Source: Microcoleus sp. AS-A8
Lineage (GTDB): Bacteria; Cyanobacteriota; Cyanobacteriia; Cyanobacteriales; Coleofasciculaceae
Direction of reading: 5' to 3'
DNA length: 64,000 nucleotides
Assembly (NCBI GenBank): GCA_039962225.1
Contig: JAMPKV010000006.1
Coordinates: 124,001-188,000 of the forward strand
Position numbers and translations under genes: made by a program. Shown here piece by piece: positions 19,641 to 27,840 of the stretch (positions are counted from its first letter, which is position 1; each line of letters starts with the position of its first letter). The notes under the pieces were generated by a model. That model did no database searches. It saw only the letters and a program-made list of their open reading frames with translations, and was not told the DNA's origin.

Positions 19641-19682
19641 TTGATGTTGACCAACCGTGCAGTGATCAGAAAGGAGGACACT

Positions 19683-19883
19683 TTGGATTTGCATTCTGCT
19701 CAAGCCACCAACGAGTTTTTTCGTGAAGATATCAGTGAGTACGTAGCTCAACTTCAGCTTCACATGGCGTTGCAAGCCCGTAACTTAGTGCCAACCCTCA
19801 CAAAGGCCAAGGATAGCCGAGAGCAGCTATTACAGCAAACCCAAGCGAATATTGAAAAGCTTGTCTCGCGACAGGCCATTTAA
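19683..19883 (+). CDS. Small hypothetical protein, probable TTG start
   Basis: An AAGGAGG, the best possible Shine-Dalgarno sequence, lies at 19671-19677, five bases before a TTG at 19683. That start gives a 66-residue helical, Gln-rich product (VAQLQLHMALQARNLVP, then QLLQQTQANIEKLV). The frame is also open upstream from ATG 19644, but that start lacks a ribosome-binding site. No family is recognised. The strong ribosome-binding site argues that it is expressed. A hairpin 84 bases downstream (19967-20007) may end the transcript. Confidence 0.6.
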   Translation: MDLHSAQATNEFFREDISEYVAQLQLHMALQARNLVPTLTKAKDSREQLLQQTQANIEKLVSRQAI

Positions 19884-19966
19884 AAACCCGTAGGAGAACG
19901 CTCCGCCTCATCCGTGAAGGAAGCGTGAGTGGTAAGCGCGGTAACAGTTTTATTTACCCAACACAC

Positions 19967-20007
19967 AGTCCCATGCGCTGGAAGATCAAGCTATAGCGCG
20001 TGGGACT
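19967..20007 (+). other. Strong hairpin, 13-bp stem
   Basis: AGTCCCATGCGCT pairs with AGCGCGTGGGACT (12 Watson-Crick pairs and one G-T) around a 15-base loop. No T-run follows, so it is not a classical terminator. It could stabilise the 3' end of the small transcript from 19683 or be part of a small RNA. Confidence 0.55.
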
Positions 20008-20273
20008 CTCGTATTTCAAAAGTTAAACTTTTATCATCCCGCCGGGAAGACTACCGACACAGCGATAGCAAGCCCTAGAGATGAAAGGCGGTTATAAACA
20101 GGGGTGTTTAACCCCCCTCTTGATAAGAATGATCTTAAAAGTTAAAGGTACCGCGCTCGTTAGTTAATATTACGGTTAATCGCTAGGAATACTGTAATAT
20201 TGAAGACTAAAACAGACTGCTGCACAGTTCCTTGGAAAAGACAAGAGTATTTCTAGAAAAAAAATGTAACGGC

Positions 20274-20294
20274 GTGGGGGCATCTCGCTCCCAC
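20274..20294 (+). other. Hairpin, 8-bp stem
   Basis: GTGGGGGC pairs with GCTCCCAC (one G-T) around ATCTC, directly followed by AGGAGG. It lies about 390 bases before pstS; a role is not evident. Confidence 0.4.
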
Positions 20295-20685
20295 AGGAGG
20301 TGGCTGCACTACAGTTTTACAATTTAGAACACAACTTGATTAAAACTATCTCAGAAGGGATACCTACAAGCTACTCCTTTAGAAGGATGAGTAGAATTAG
20401 TAGTCTTCATAATATAAACTACAGTAAATCGATCAAGATTTAGTACTTTAAGGATTCAATCAATGGTAAGCGTTGATTGAGTCACAGAGTTATCACTGCC
20501 TATATTCAGTGCAGCTAAGCAAACCAGGGCGATCGCGACCCTTCAAATTTTTGTGGAATAGCGACGCACAAAAAGTTAACTAGATTGCTGCATGGGAGCC
20601 AGACTTCTTGCTATTAGCCAAGTCATTTGGCTCATTCAACGTGCTGGCTCGCAAACCCTATGAAACATTTTTTAGTTAATCATCT

Positions 20686-21720
20686 ATGCACAAACACCTA
20701 TTTTGCAATCACAAACTTCTTCCGCCGTCAATTTTAAAACCTCAATTTTTACTAAAATACTTAATGGTAGTTTTTACCTTTGGTATAACATCTTGCAACA
20801 GTTTGGACGAGAAGAAGAATGAAGTCAGTGTTGATGGTGGAGCTGTAGGTTTTCCCATCCATCAAGCCGTTGCAGAAGAATTTCAGAAGGCTAAACCGGA
20901 AGCTCAGGTTAGTGTTGCTTCTAGTGGCACAGGTGGTGGCATCAGCAAGTTTTGTGCTGGTGACATTGATGTCGTTGGTGCCTCACGCGCCATTAAAGAT
21001 GAAGAAATTAAAACCTGTAAAAAGAAGGGAATTGAGGTTGTAGAGCTGCCTATTGCTCTAGACGGAATTGCTGTTATTGTTAATCGCAACAATAACTTTG
21101 CTAAGTGCTTGACCATTGAGGAGTTTAACAAAATGTGGAACTCAAAATCGACTAACAAAATAACCAGATGGAATCAAGTTAATCCAAAGTTTCCTAACCA
21201 GCCGATAAAGCTTTATGCCCCAGCTTCCGACACGGGAACATTTGATTATTTCACACAAGCCGTTACTGGCAAAGCCAAAAATAGCCGCACGGACTACACT
21301 CCTAGCCACAATCAAAACGTCCTGGTTCAAGGGGTTGCAGGTGATGTGAATGCCCTAGGATATGTCGGGATATCTTACTACCTAGCAAACCAAGACAAAC
21401 TGAACCTAGTTGCTGTGCAAAGTCCACAAGGAAAGTGTGAAACGCCAGTCCCTTTAGACAATGTTGTTAAAAATGTTTATTTACCCTTATCTCGTCCCCT
21501 GTTTATCTATGTTAGTAAGAAATCCCTAGACAACGAACCAGCCGTCAAGGAGTTTGTTGATTTCTATATAGATAATTCTTGGAAATGGGTCGATCAAGTT
21601 GGTTATGTGGCGCTACCCGATGAAGCATATCCCAAGATAAAGCAAAAACTTGCCTCTGGTGAAACGGGTTCTAAATTCAAAGATGCAAAACCGGGTGAGC
21701 CGATCGCAAACCTTCTTTAA
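20686..21720 (+). CDS. pstS: Phosphate ABC transporter substrate-binding protein
   Basis: PstS captures orthophosphate in the periplasm and hands it to PstCA. The 344-residue product has a lipobox-like ITSC with Cys37, then the family blocks VDGGAVGFPIHQAV, SSGTGGGISKFCAGDIDVVGASR (phosphate-binding Ser/Thr/Gly and Asp), ALDGIAVIVN, SDTGTFDYF and NALGYVGISYY. The sequence type is close to the cyanobacterial SphX/PstS group, whose members differ in affinity. It heads a four-gene pst cluster on the same strand. Phosphate-starvation induction is expected from family knowledge; no clear PHO box was found. Confidence 0.95.
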   Translation: MHKHLFCNHKLLPPSILKPQFLLKYLMVVFTFGITSCNSLDEKKNEVSVDGGAVGFPIHQAVAEEFQKAKPEAQVSVASSGTGGGISKFCAGDIDVVGASRAIKDEEIKTCKKKGIEVVELPIALDGIAVIVNRNNNFAKCLTIEEFNKMWNSKSTNKITRWNQVNPKFPNQPIKLYAPASDTGTFDYFTQAVTGKAKNSRTDYTPSHNQNVLVQGVAGDVNALGYVGISYYLANQDKLNLVAVQSPQGKCETPVPLDNVVKNVYLPLSRPLFIYVSKKSLDNEPAVKEFVDFYIDNSWKWVDQVGYVALPDEAYPKIKQKLASGETGSKFKDAKPGEPIANLL

Positions 21721-21798
21721 GGTATTCCTCATCAGAGAGTTAATCAAACTTATTCAAGTTCAATTAGTAATACGCTCATCAATGACTGTCTAGGGGTT

Positions 21799-22737
21799 AT
21801 GCAAAACACAAATTCTAGGAATGATTTTAATTGGGAGGACAGGCGATCGCTTGAAAAAAAAGCAGGCGACGATATCCAGGATAAAATTATCGCCGTGATT
21901 TTATTTTGTTGCGCGTTAGTTTCCGTACTCACTACGTTTGGAATTGTTTTTATTATCTTCCGCGTGACGTTTGAGTTTTTCCAAGAGGTGTCGTTCGCTC
22001 AGTTCTTTCTCGATACCCAGTGGACACCTTTATTTGCTGAGAAACATTTTGGAATTTGGCCTTTGCTCAATGGCACTCTACTGACTACAACGATTGCCAT
22101 GCTTGTTGCTATTCCTCTAGGTTTATCTGCGGCTATCTACTTAAGCGAATATGCTTCACCCAAGGTGGCAGCTATTTTACGCCCAGCTGTAGAACTGCTG
22201 GCGGGAGTGCCTACTGTTGTCTTTGGTTACTTCGCTCTCTTATTTGTGACACCTGTGTTGCGGAATTTTCTTCCCCTTGAAGTTTTTAACGCTTTAAGCG
22301 CTGGGCTAATGACAGGAATCATGGTTATGCCTACCGTTAGCTCTATCAGCTTAGACGCGCTGCAATCTGTTCCTCGCTCTTTGCGGGAAGGTGCTTATGC
22401 AATGGGCGTAACAAAACTGGAAGTTATCACCAAAGTTATCTTCCCCGCCGCTCTTTCTGGAATTGCTGCCTCGATTATTCTAGGCATTTCAAGAGCTGTC
22501 GGTGAAACAATGATTGTCGTGATTGCGGCTGGGCAACAACCTCGACTCAGCCTTAATCCGTTTCAAACGGTGGAAACCATGACAGCTTATATGGCTCAAA
22601 TTTCAGGAGGAGATAGTCCTCGTGGCAGTCTTAATTACAAAACCTTATACGCTGTGGGAGCTGTTCTGTTTTTAATCACCCTCACGTTAAACATTGTCAG
22701 TCACCAGATAGCTAGTCGCTACAAAGAAAAATCTTAA
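21799..22737 (+). CDS. pstC: Phosphate ABC transporter permease PstC
   Basis: One of the two membrane subunits of the high-affinity phosphate importer. The 312-residue product has an acidic cytoplasmic N-terminus and about six membrane segments, starting at about residue 35. The cytoplasmic coupling loop reads SVPRSLREGAYAMGVTKLEVI, the EAA-type contact with the ATPase, and is followed by ISRAVGETMIVVIAAG. The gene starts 78 bases after pstS and is followed 8 bases later by pstA. Confidence 0.95.
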   Translation: MQNTNSRNDFNWEDRRSLEKKAGDDIQDKIIAVILFCCALVSVLTTFGIVFIIFRVTFEFFQEVSFAQFFLDTQWTPLFAEKHFGIWPLLNGTLLTTTIAMLVAIPLGLSAAIYLSEYASPKVAAILRPAVELLAGVPTVVFGYFALLFVTPVLRNFLPLEVFNALSAGLMTGIMVMPTVSSISLDALQSVPRSLREGAYAMGVTKLEVITKVIFPAALSGIAASIILGISRAVGETMIVVIAAGQQPRLSLNPFQTVETMTAYMAQISGGDSPRGSLNYKTLYAVGAVLFLITLTLNIVSHQIASRYKEKS

Positions 22738-22745
22738 TAACAGTT

Positions 22746-23648
22746 ATGGCTACTTCTTTTTACCAAAACGATTTCCAAGAATCAACTGAGGAGTTTAATC
22801 CGCAGTTAGAGAAAAGAGAAAAAATCGGCAAAATATTTGAGATTCTCTTCTTAATTGGTTTGTCTATCGGCTTACTTGTTCTTGCTATCTTAGTCTTTGA
22901 TGTTTTTAAGGATGGGCTAGGAAGACTGTTGACTCCTGGCTTTTTGACTGAAAATCCGTCTCGTTTCGACGATAAAGGCGGCATCCGTCCTGCTATTTTT
23001 GGTAGCGTATTGCTAGGGCTACTAGTCATGTTAGTTGCCGTGCCTATCGGTGTGGGAGCCGCGTTGTATCTCGAAGAATATGCACCAAAAGCTTGGTGGA
23101 CAGATATTATCGAGATTAATATTGCCAACCTAGCTGGAGTTCCTTCAATTGTTTATGGACTACTAGGGTTAGGCGTTTTCTATTATCTTTTAGGCTTTGG
23201 TCCATCTTTGATTACTGGCGCACTAACGTTGTCGTTGCTGTCTTTACCCATCATTATTGTGACTGCCAGAGAGGCAATTCGAGCTGTTCCTAATTCTCTA
23301 CGAGAAGCTTCCTATGGCTTGGGAACAACGAAGTGGCAGACAGTGTGGAATCACGTCTTACCTTATGCTATTCCAGGAATTTTAACAGGGGTGATTCTTT
23401 CCGTTTCGCGTGCTATTGGTGATGCGGCTTCTCTCCTTGTAATTGGAGCGGTGAGCTTTTTAACCTTCAATCCGGGTTTATTTCAGCGCTTTATGGCTTT
23501 ACCCATCCAAATTTACAGCTACATTAGTCGCCCTGAACCTGGTTTTGCTAATGCCGCCGCCGCGACAATCATTGTTTTATTGTTCGTAGTTTTGGTTTTG
23601 AATGGCGTAGCAATCTACCTTCGGAATCGTTTCTCGTTATTGAAATAA
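22746..23648 (+). CDS. pstA: Phosphate ABC transporter permease PstA
   Basis: The second membrane subunit of the phosphate importer. The 300-residue product has a charged N-terminus of about 30 residues, then six predicted membrane segments. Family blocks are GGIRPAIFGS, LYLEEYAPK, NLAGVPSIVYGLLGLGVF and the coupling loop AVPNSLREASYGLGTTKWQTV followed by SVSRAIGDAASLL. It is very close to pstC and probably cotranscribed with it. Confidence 0.95.
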   Translation: MATSFYQNDFQESTEEFNPQLEKREKIGKIFEILFLIGLSIGLLVLAILVFDVFKDGLGRLLTPGFLTENPSRFDDKGGIRPAIFGSVLLGLLVMLVAVPIGVGAALYLEEYAPKAWWTDIIEINIANLAGVPSIVYGLLGLGVFYYLLGFGPSLITGALTLSLLSLPIIIVTAREAIRAVPNSLREASYGLGTTKWQTVWNHVLPYAIPGILTGVILSVSRAIGDAASLLVIGAVSFLTFNPGLFQRFMALPIQIYSYISRPEPGFANAAAATIIVLLFVVLVLNGVAIYLRNRFSLLK

Positions 23649-23854
23649 AGCTAAAATTTTTGGAGACAGAATACAAAAGACAGTGAACAACGAAACGGAT
23701 AGTATTGATTTAGTTTTTTTCTAAAAGGTGCATTCTGAATTCTCTACGACGGGCTTATTGGATTAATTTTTGGAAAAACTGAGATATCGGTTAAACCCGT
23801 CCCTAGCCCTCTGACTTCTAGCTTTAACTCTAATAGACTCTGCGGATAACTGAC

Positions 23855-24691
23855 ATGCAATACAATAAATCCCAACGTAAGCAAGATAACGGCAAACAAA
23901 ATCTAAACGCGCAAGATAACGCGAGCTTTGTCGTCCAAGACGTCAAGGTTTATTATGGCGCTCTCAAGGCACTTCAAGAGGTCAATGTAGAAATTCCTAA
24001 AAATCAAGTCACAGCTTTTATTGGACCTTCAGGATGTGGCAAAAGCACTCTCCTACGCTGCTTTAACCGCATGAACGATTTAATACCTGGAGCTAGAGTT
24101 GAGGGCGAAATAAAGTACCAGGGAAAAAACATTTATGATAACAAGATCAATCCGGTGAAAGTACGGCGTCAGGTTGGAATGGTATTCCAGAGACCGAACC
24201 CTTTTCCGAAGTCAATTTACGAAAACATTGCCTTTGGGCCGCGTGCTAATGGTTATAAGGGCAATATGGACCAACTGGTGGAGCAATCGCTGCGGCGGGC
24301 GGCACTTTGGGATGAGGTGAAGGACAAGCTGAAAGCGAAGGGTACTGATTTATCGGGAGGACAGCAGCAACGGCTTTGCATTGCACGGGCGATCGCGATG
24401 AAGCCAGATGTCATTTTGATGGATGAACCCGCATCTGCCCTCGATCCGATTTCAACTCAACAGGTTGAACAACTGTGTCTTGAACTCAAGGAACAGTACA
24501 CAATCATCATCGTGACCCACAATATGCAGCAAGCCTCACGGATATCCGATATGACTGCATTTTTCAACACAGAAACTGATGAGAGTGGTAAGCGCAGGGG
24601 AAAATTAGTCGAGTTCAGTCCTACTGAGGAAATTTTTGATTCTCCCAGAACTAAAGAAGCTAAGGCTTATATCAGTGGTCAGTTTGGTTAA
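23855..24691 (+). CDS. pstB: Phosphate ABC transporter ATP-binding protein PstB
   Basis: The ATPase of the phosphate importer. The 278-residue product has Walker [10 protein letters not shown] (about 57-65), the PstB-specific [20 protein letters not shown], the signature [16 protein letters not shown], Walker [14 protein letters not shown] and the switch His in TVTHN-like [11 protein letters not shown]. The first 25 residues are a charged, variable extension. A 206-base spacer separates it from pstA, so it may have its own promoter or a processing site; otherwise gene order is that of a standard pst operon. No phoU is adjacent. Confidence 0.96.
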   Translation: MQYNKSQRKQDNGKQNLNAQDNASFVVQDVKVYYGALKALQEVNVEIPKNQVTAFIGPSGCGKSTLLRCFNRMNDLIPGARVEGEIKYQGKNIYDNKINPVKVRRQVGMVFQRPNPFPKSIYENIAFGPRANGYKGNMDQLVEQSLRRAALWDEVKDKLKAKGTDLSGGQQQRLCIARAIAMKPDVILMDEPASALDPISTQQVEQLCLELKEQYTIIIVTHNMQQASRISDMTAFFNTETDESGKRRGKLVEFSPTEEIFDSPRTKEAKAYISGQFG

Positions 24692-24797
24692 GCTACGCCG
24701 CTGCGCTCCAATTTTAAATTAGAAATTCAAAAAGGAATCCCCGTATCTTTCATGCTGGGGCTTAAGACAATGTAGTTAATTACGCAAGTTCAGGCTT

Positions 24798-25901
24798 ATG
24801 TTGTTAATGTTGCGGACTATCACCCAGTGGTGCCAAGGAGTAATAGCAAGTTGGTTAAACAGACGCTCTTTATGGGGCTTTGTGTCCCTGTTTTTGGTAG
24901 GAGCTAGCTTAAGTTTAGCGATCGCCGCCTGCTCTGGCAGCATTGCTGATACCAGTGGTACTCAACAGGATGTCAAGCTAAGGCTCGTTTCCTACTCAGT
25001 TACCAAAGCCGCTCACGATCGCATTATTCCCAAATTTGTCGAAAAGTGGAAGAAAGAACACAACCAAAATGTCACGTTCGCACAGAGTTATGGGGGGTCT
25101 GGTTCTCAAGCCAGTGCCGTAATTGAAGGCTCGCAAGAAGCCGATATCGTACACCTAGCACTCGCCCTTGATATCCAGAGAATTGAGCAAGCGGGTTTGA
25201 TTGAAGCGGGTTGGGAGAGAGAAGCTCCTAAAAATGGCGTTGTCACCCGATCTGTGGCTGCTATTGTCACCCGCGCAGGCAATCCCAAAGGCATTAATAC
25301 TTGGACAGACTTGGCAAAAGATGGCGTGAAGCTGATTGCCGCTAACCCCAAAACGTCTGGTATTGCGATGTGGGAGTTCTTAGCTTTGTGGGGTTGTGTG
25401 ACCCAAACAGGAGGGGATGAGCGTCAAGCACTCGACTATACCACCAAAGTCTATAAGAATACTCCTTTGCTAACAAAAGATGCGCGTGAGGCGACTGATT
25501 TATTTTTCAACCAAGGTCAGGGAGATGTCTTAATCAACTACGAAAACGAGGTGATTTTGGCTGAGCTGAACGGTCAGAAACTACCTTATACAATCCCTGA
25601 GGTTAACATTTCCATCGACAACGCTGTTGCTGTTGTAGATAAAAACGTTGACAAGCACGGCACTAGAGAAGTTGCACAAGCGTTTATCGATTTTCTCTAC
25701 ACCCCAGAAGCCCAACAAGAATTCGCTGAGTTAGGGTATCGTCCCGTTAACCCTAGCGTGGTAGCAGAAGTGGCGTCGAAGTATCCTCCAGTGAAAACCC
25801 TGTTCACAGTTCAAGATTTAGGCGGTTGGGATATTATCCAGAAGCAATTCTTTACCGATGGGGCAACGTTTGACAAAATTCAGGCTGCCAACAAAGCATG
25901 A
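24798..25901 (+). CDS. sbpA: Sulfate (thiosulfate) ABC transporter substrate-binding protein
   Basis: The product captures sulfate or thiosulfate for the CysTWA importer. The 367 residues start with a basic, hydrophobic signal containing a lipobox-like IAAC (Cys45). The mature part has the family features LVSYSVTKAAHDRIIPKF, QSYGGSGSQASAV (anion-binding), DIVHLALALDI, NPKTSGIAMWEFLALWG, LINYENEVILAE and LGYRPVNP. None of the permease or ATPase genes (cysT, cysW, cysA) is nearby. It follows pstB by 106 bases on the same strand, an unusual neighbour for a phosphate operon. Confidence 0.93.
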   Translation: MLLMLRTITQWCQGVIASWLNRRSLWGFVSLFLVGASLSLAIAACSGSIADTSGTQQDVKLRLVSYSVTKAAHDRIIPKFVEKWKKEHNQNVTFAQSYGGSGSQASAVIEGSQEADIVHLALALDIQRIEQAGLIEAGWEREAPKNGVVTRSVAAIVTRAGNPKGINTWTDLAKDGVKLIAANPKTSGIAMWEFLALWGCVTQTGGDERQALDYTTKVYKNTPLLTKDAREATDLFFNQGQGDVLINYENEVILAELNGQKLPYTIPEVNISIDNAVAVVDKNVDKHGTREVAQAFIDFLYTPEAQQEFAELGYRPVNPSVVAEVASKYPPVKTLFTVQDLGGWDIIQKQFFTDGATFDKIQAANKA

Positions 25902-26275
25902 GAAGCCTCAACATGGCTGGCATGGTGTTGCAGTTTCCGCACGCTGGTCACGAAGATTCAGCAATTGAGGAAGTTTGCCAGGAAGCTAGTGCAGCATGGC
26001 GGAAATAACTATCCAGTTGAAAAAGCTTAAAAAGCTTACTGTATAAACTTTCTTTCCTTCTGCCTCCTGTCCTCACTCTCATCTCCGGTCTTCCTTCTGC
26101 CTTCTTGTACTAGTACACCAGTGATCGCACTCTTGCAGCACTACACCCTAGAGGATTGGCGTCAAAAACGAGATGACAGCAAGAGGGGAACTTCTCAGGA
26201 GTGCCCAGAGTGTCGTGGAGAAGCCAAAAAAGACTTGAGCCTCCGAATCCAAAACTGTGTTAGCGCAGGAGGATG
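25902..26275. other. Intergenic spacer
   Basis: This 370-base spacer between convergent genes includes a C/T-rich stretch (26050-26105) of the low-complexity kind common between genes here. A 95-codon plus-strand frame (26121-26408) overlaps the XRE gene on the other strand and is not supported. No clear terminator was identified. Confidence 0.5.
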
Positions 26276-26524
26276 TCACTCCCTTAAATACTGTTGCAGC
26301 AAATCCTTCCGGCGTTCACCAATCTGCCGCAACTGCGTCTCGATTTTTTTGATCGCCAAGGGTGAAGGTTTTGCAAGTCCATTTTCCCATCGGCTAACGG
26401 TCGGGTAAGTAACACCTAACGCTGCCCCGAATTTGGATTGTGTCAACCCCGTCTCGATACGGAGTTCACGGATGAGTTTGCCAATGGCTGGCTGGTTTGT
26501 GACTAAAGGTGTTTTAATTGCCAT
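26276..26524 (-). CDS. XRE-family helix-turn-helix protein
   Basis: The 82-residue product consists almost only of a Cro/C1-type DNA-binding domain. Residues about 14-68 show LIRELRIETGLTQSKFGAAL followed by the recognition helix region VTYPTVSRWENGLAKPSPLAI. A charged helix (QLRQIGERRKDLLQQYLRE) forms the tail. There is no toxin gene beside it, so an antitoxin role is not indicated. Regulated genes are unknown. Confidence 0.9.
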   Translation of the reverse strand: MAIKTPLVTNQPAIGKLIRELRIETGLTQSKFGAALGVTYPTVSRWENGLAKPSPLAIKKIETQLRQIGERRKDLLQQYLRE

Positions 26525-26644
26525 AAGATCTGGTAGAGCTAACGTTGGTAAAATAGGCTATAATATAGGGTTCAAATATAAGTCGTGTGATCGGGAAATT
26601 TATGGAGAATTCGTCCTGATCAGCCGTTGGGCCAAATTTGGGAT

Positions 26645-27757
26645 TCAGGAGCGATCGCTTAATTGCCGTGCTCTCTCTGCCCGCTTAGCTGCCAGGGCAG
26701 ATTCGGCATACTGTAACGCCTCTTGCCAAACTTCATAGCCCTGATGGCTCAAATGAATGCCATCCGTTGTCAATTCCTGCCGTATCTCGCCTTGCTCATC
26801 CGTAAACAAGGGGTGGAGATTGAGATAACCGGCTCCTTCTCGTTGAGCAATCCCGGCAATTTGTTGGTTGAGGTTGCGAATTCGCTCATTGCTAATCGCA
26901 CTTAAGCGTATGGGAAGAATAGACTGCAAAACCACTTGAGCTCGTGGGTGATTCTGACGCAAGCGTTGCACAATCTGGCGTAAGTTATTCAGAATCACGT
27001 CATCCGCTACACCCTGACGTAAGTCATTAATGCCAGCCAAAACATAAATCGTATCCGGTTGCGTTTGGGCAAAAGCCGATAATCGCCTGCGAATTTGACC
27101 CGAATTCTCCCCAGAAATGCCTTGATTCAGCCAAAGTTGACTCCCTGGAAGTCGTTGCGAGGGAAACCACAGACTCAGCGAATCTCCTAATAAAATGGCC
27201 AGACGATTAGAACCCTTTCCTTTGGCAACGGCTTTGGCTTCCTGTTCCAGGAGACGTTTCCACTGTTCATGAGTGGGTGATGGTAACGGCTGTGCCTTGG
27301 TATTAGTTCCCTTTGCCCACAAAGACTGAAAGCTGTCAGCCGGCAAGCGTGTAAACAGTTTACCTGCTTTCAAAGCCGCTAATCGTTGAAGATAAAGTTG
27401 GCTACCAGAGGTAGGAAATAGAGCCGTGGACTGAGGCTGGGGCAAAGCTGGCAGATTCGTCTGTTGTTGTGTCGCCTCCTGAGCCGCATTGGGTATGAGG
27501 ATTGGGGTGAGCGATTGTGAAATCGGTTGTGTACGCCATCGGGCTGGACTGGGTGGCGGTGGACTGAACTCAGCAGAGACTGTCTCGACAATGGGGACAA
27601 TCTGAGGGGTGACAACAGATTTAAATAGCTTAGCGGTCGTTGACACTAACAAGGTGGACAGCTCATCTAGTTGGCGCAGGGGTAGCGCCGGGGGAGGCGG
27701 CGCATAGATGGGTCCTACGCTGATTAGACTGGCTGCCAGCAGATAAGGATCGCTCAT
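26645..27757 (-). CDS. SGNH/GDSL-family hydrolase with Pro-rich N-terminus
   Basis: The C-terminal half of the 370-residue product is an SGNH esterase/lipase-like domain. Visible blocks: LLGDSLSLW (nucleophile Ser), GISGENSGQ (Gly), LAGINDLRQG (Asn) and TTDGIHLSHQGY (Asp/His pair). The first 170 residues are Pro-, Gln- and Ser-rich and probably disordered. There is a weak hydrophobic stretch at the start (MSDPYLLAASLISVGPIYA), so export is uncertain. The family acts on acyl or acetyl esters of lipids or polysaccharides; the substrate is not predictable. Confidence 0.86.
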   Translation of the reverse strand: MSDPYLLAASLISVGPIYAPPPPALPLRQLDELSTLLVSTTAKLFKSVVTPQIVPIVETVSAEFSPPPPSPARWRTQPISQSLTPILIPNAAQEATQQQTNLPALPQPQSTALFPTSGSQLYLQRLAALKAGKLFTRLPADSFQSLWAKGTNTKAQPLPSPTHEQWKRLLEQEAKAVAKGKGSNRLAILLGDSLSLWFPSQRLPGSQLWLNQGISGENSGQIRRRLSAFAQTQPDTIYVLAGINDLRQGVADDVILNNLRQIVQRLRQNHPRAQVVLQSILPIRLSAISNERIRNLNQQIAGIAQREGAGYLNLHPLFTDEQGEIRQELTTDGIHLSHQGYEVWQEALQYAESALAAKRAERARQLSDRS

Positions 27758-27817
27758 GCAGTGACTCCATCACACTCTCTTCCCCTTTGACAGCGATTAG
27801 AGAGGGTAGTCAGGAAA

Positions 27818-27834
27818 CTTGTCCAAAAATAACG
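27818..27834 (+). repeat. Copy of the TTGTCCAAAAATAACG end repeat
   Basis: The sequence CTTGTCCAAAAATAACG is identical to the left end of the element at 48395-48492. Only one end is visible here, so it may be a solitary remnant. It lies between the SGNH hydrolase start and the HEAT-repeat gene stop. Confidence 0.55.
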
Positions 27835-27840
27835 GCTGAT

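Larger units (their letters stand above)
19884..20685. other. Long intergenic region upstream of pstS
   Basis: About 800 bases without a supported gene. It contains three hairpin-forming sequences (19967-20007, about 20109-20127, 20274-20294), a repeat-like stretch near 19890-19940, and two GTTAAT motifs 11 bases apart near 20163-20180. The latter only loosely resemble the tandem PHO boxes of cyanobacterial phosphate genes. A promoter and regulatory sites for pstS must lie here, but I cannot place them with confidence. Confidence 0.5.

Noticed and set aside
26121-26408. 95-codon plus-strand frame
   Set aside because: It overlaps the XRE gene on the other strand, has a GTG start without a ribosome-binding site and a Cys-rich nonsense composition.
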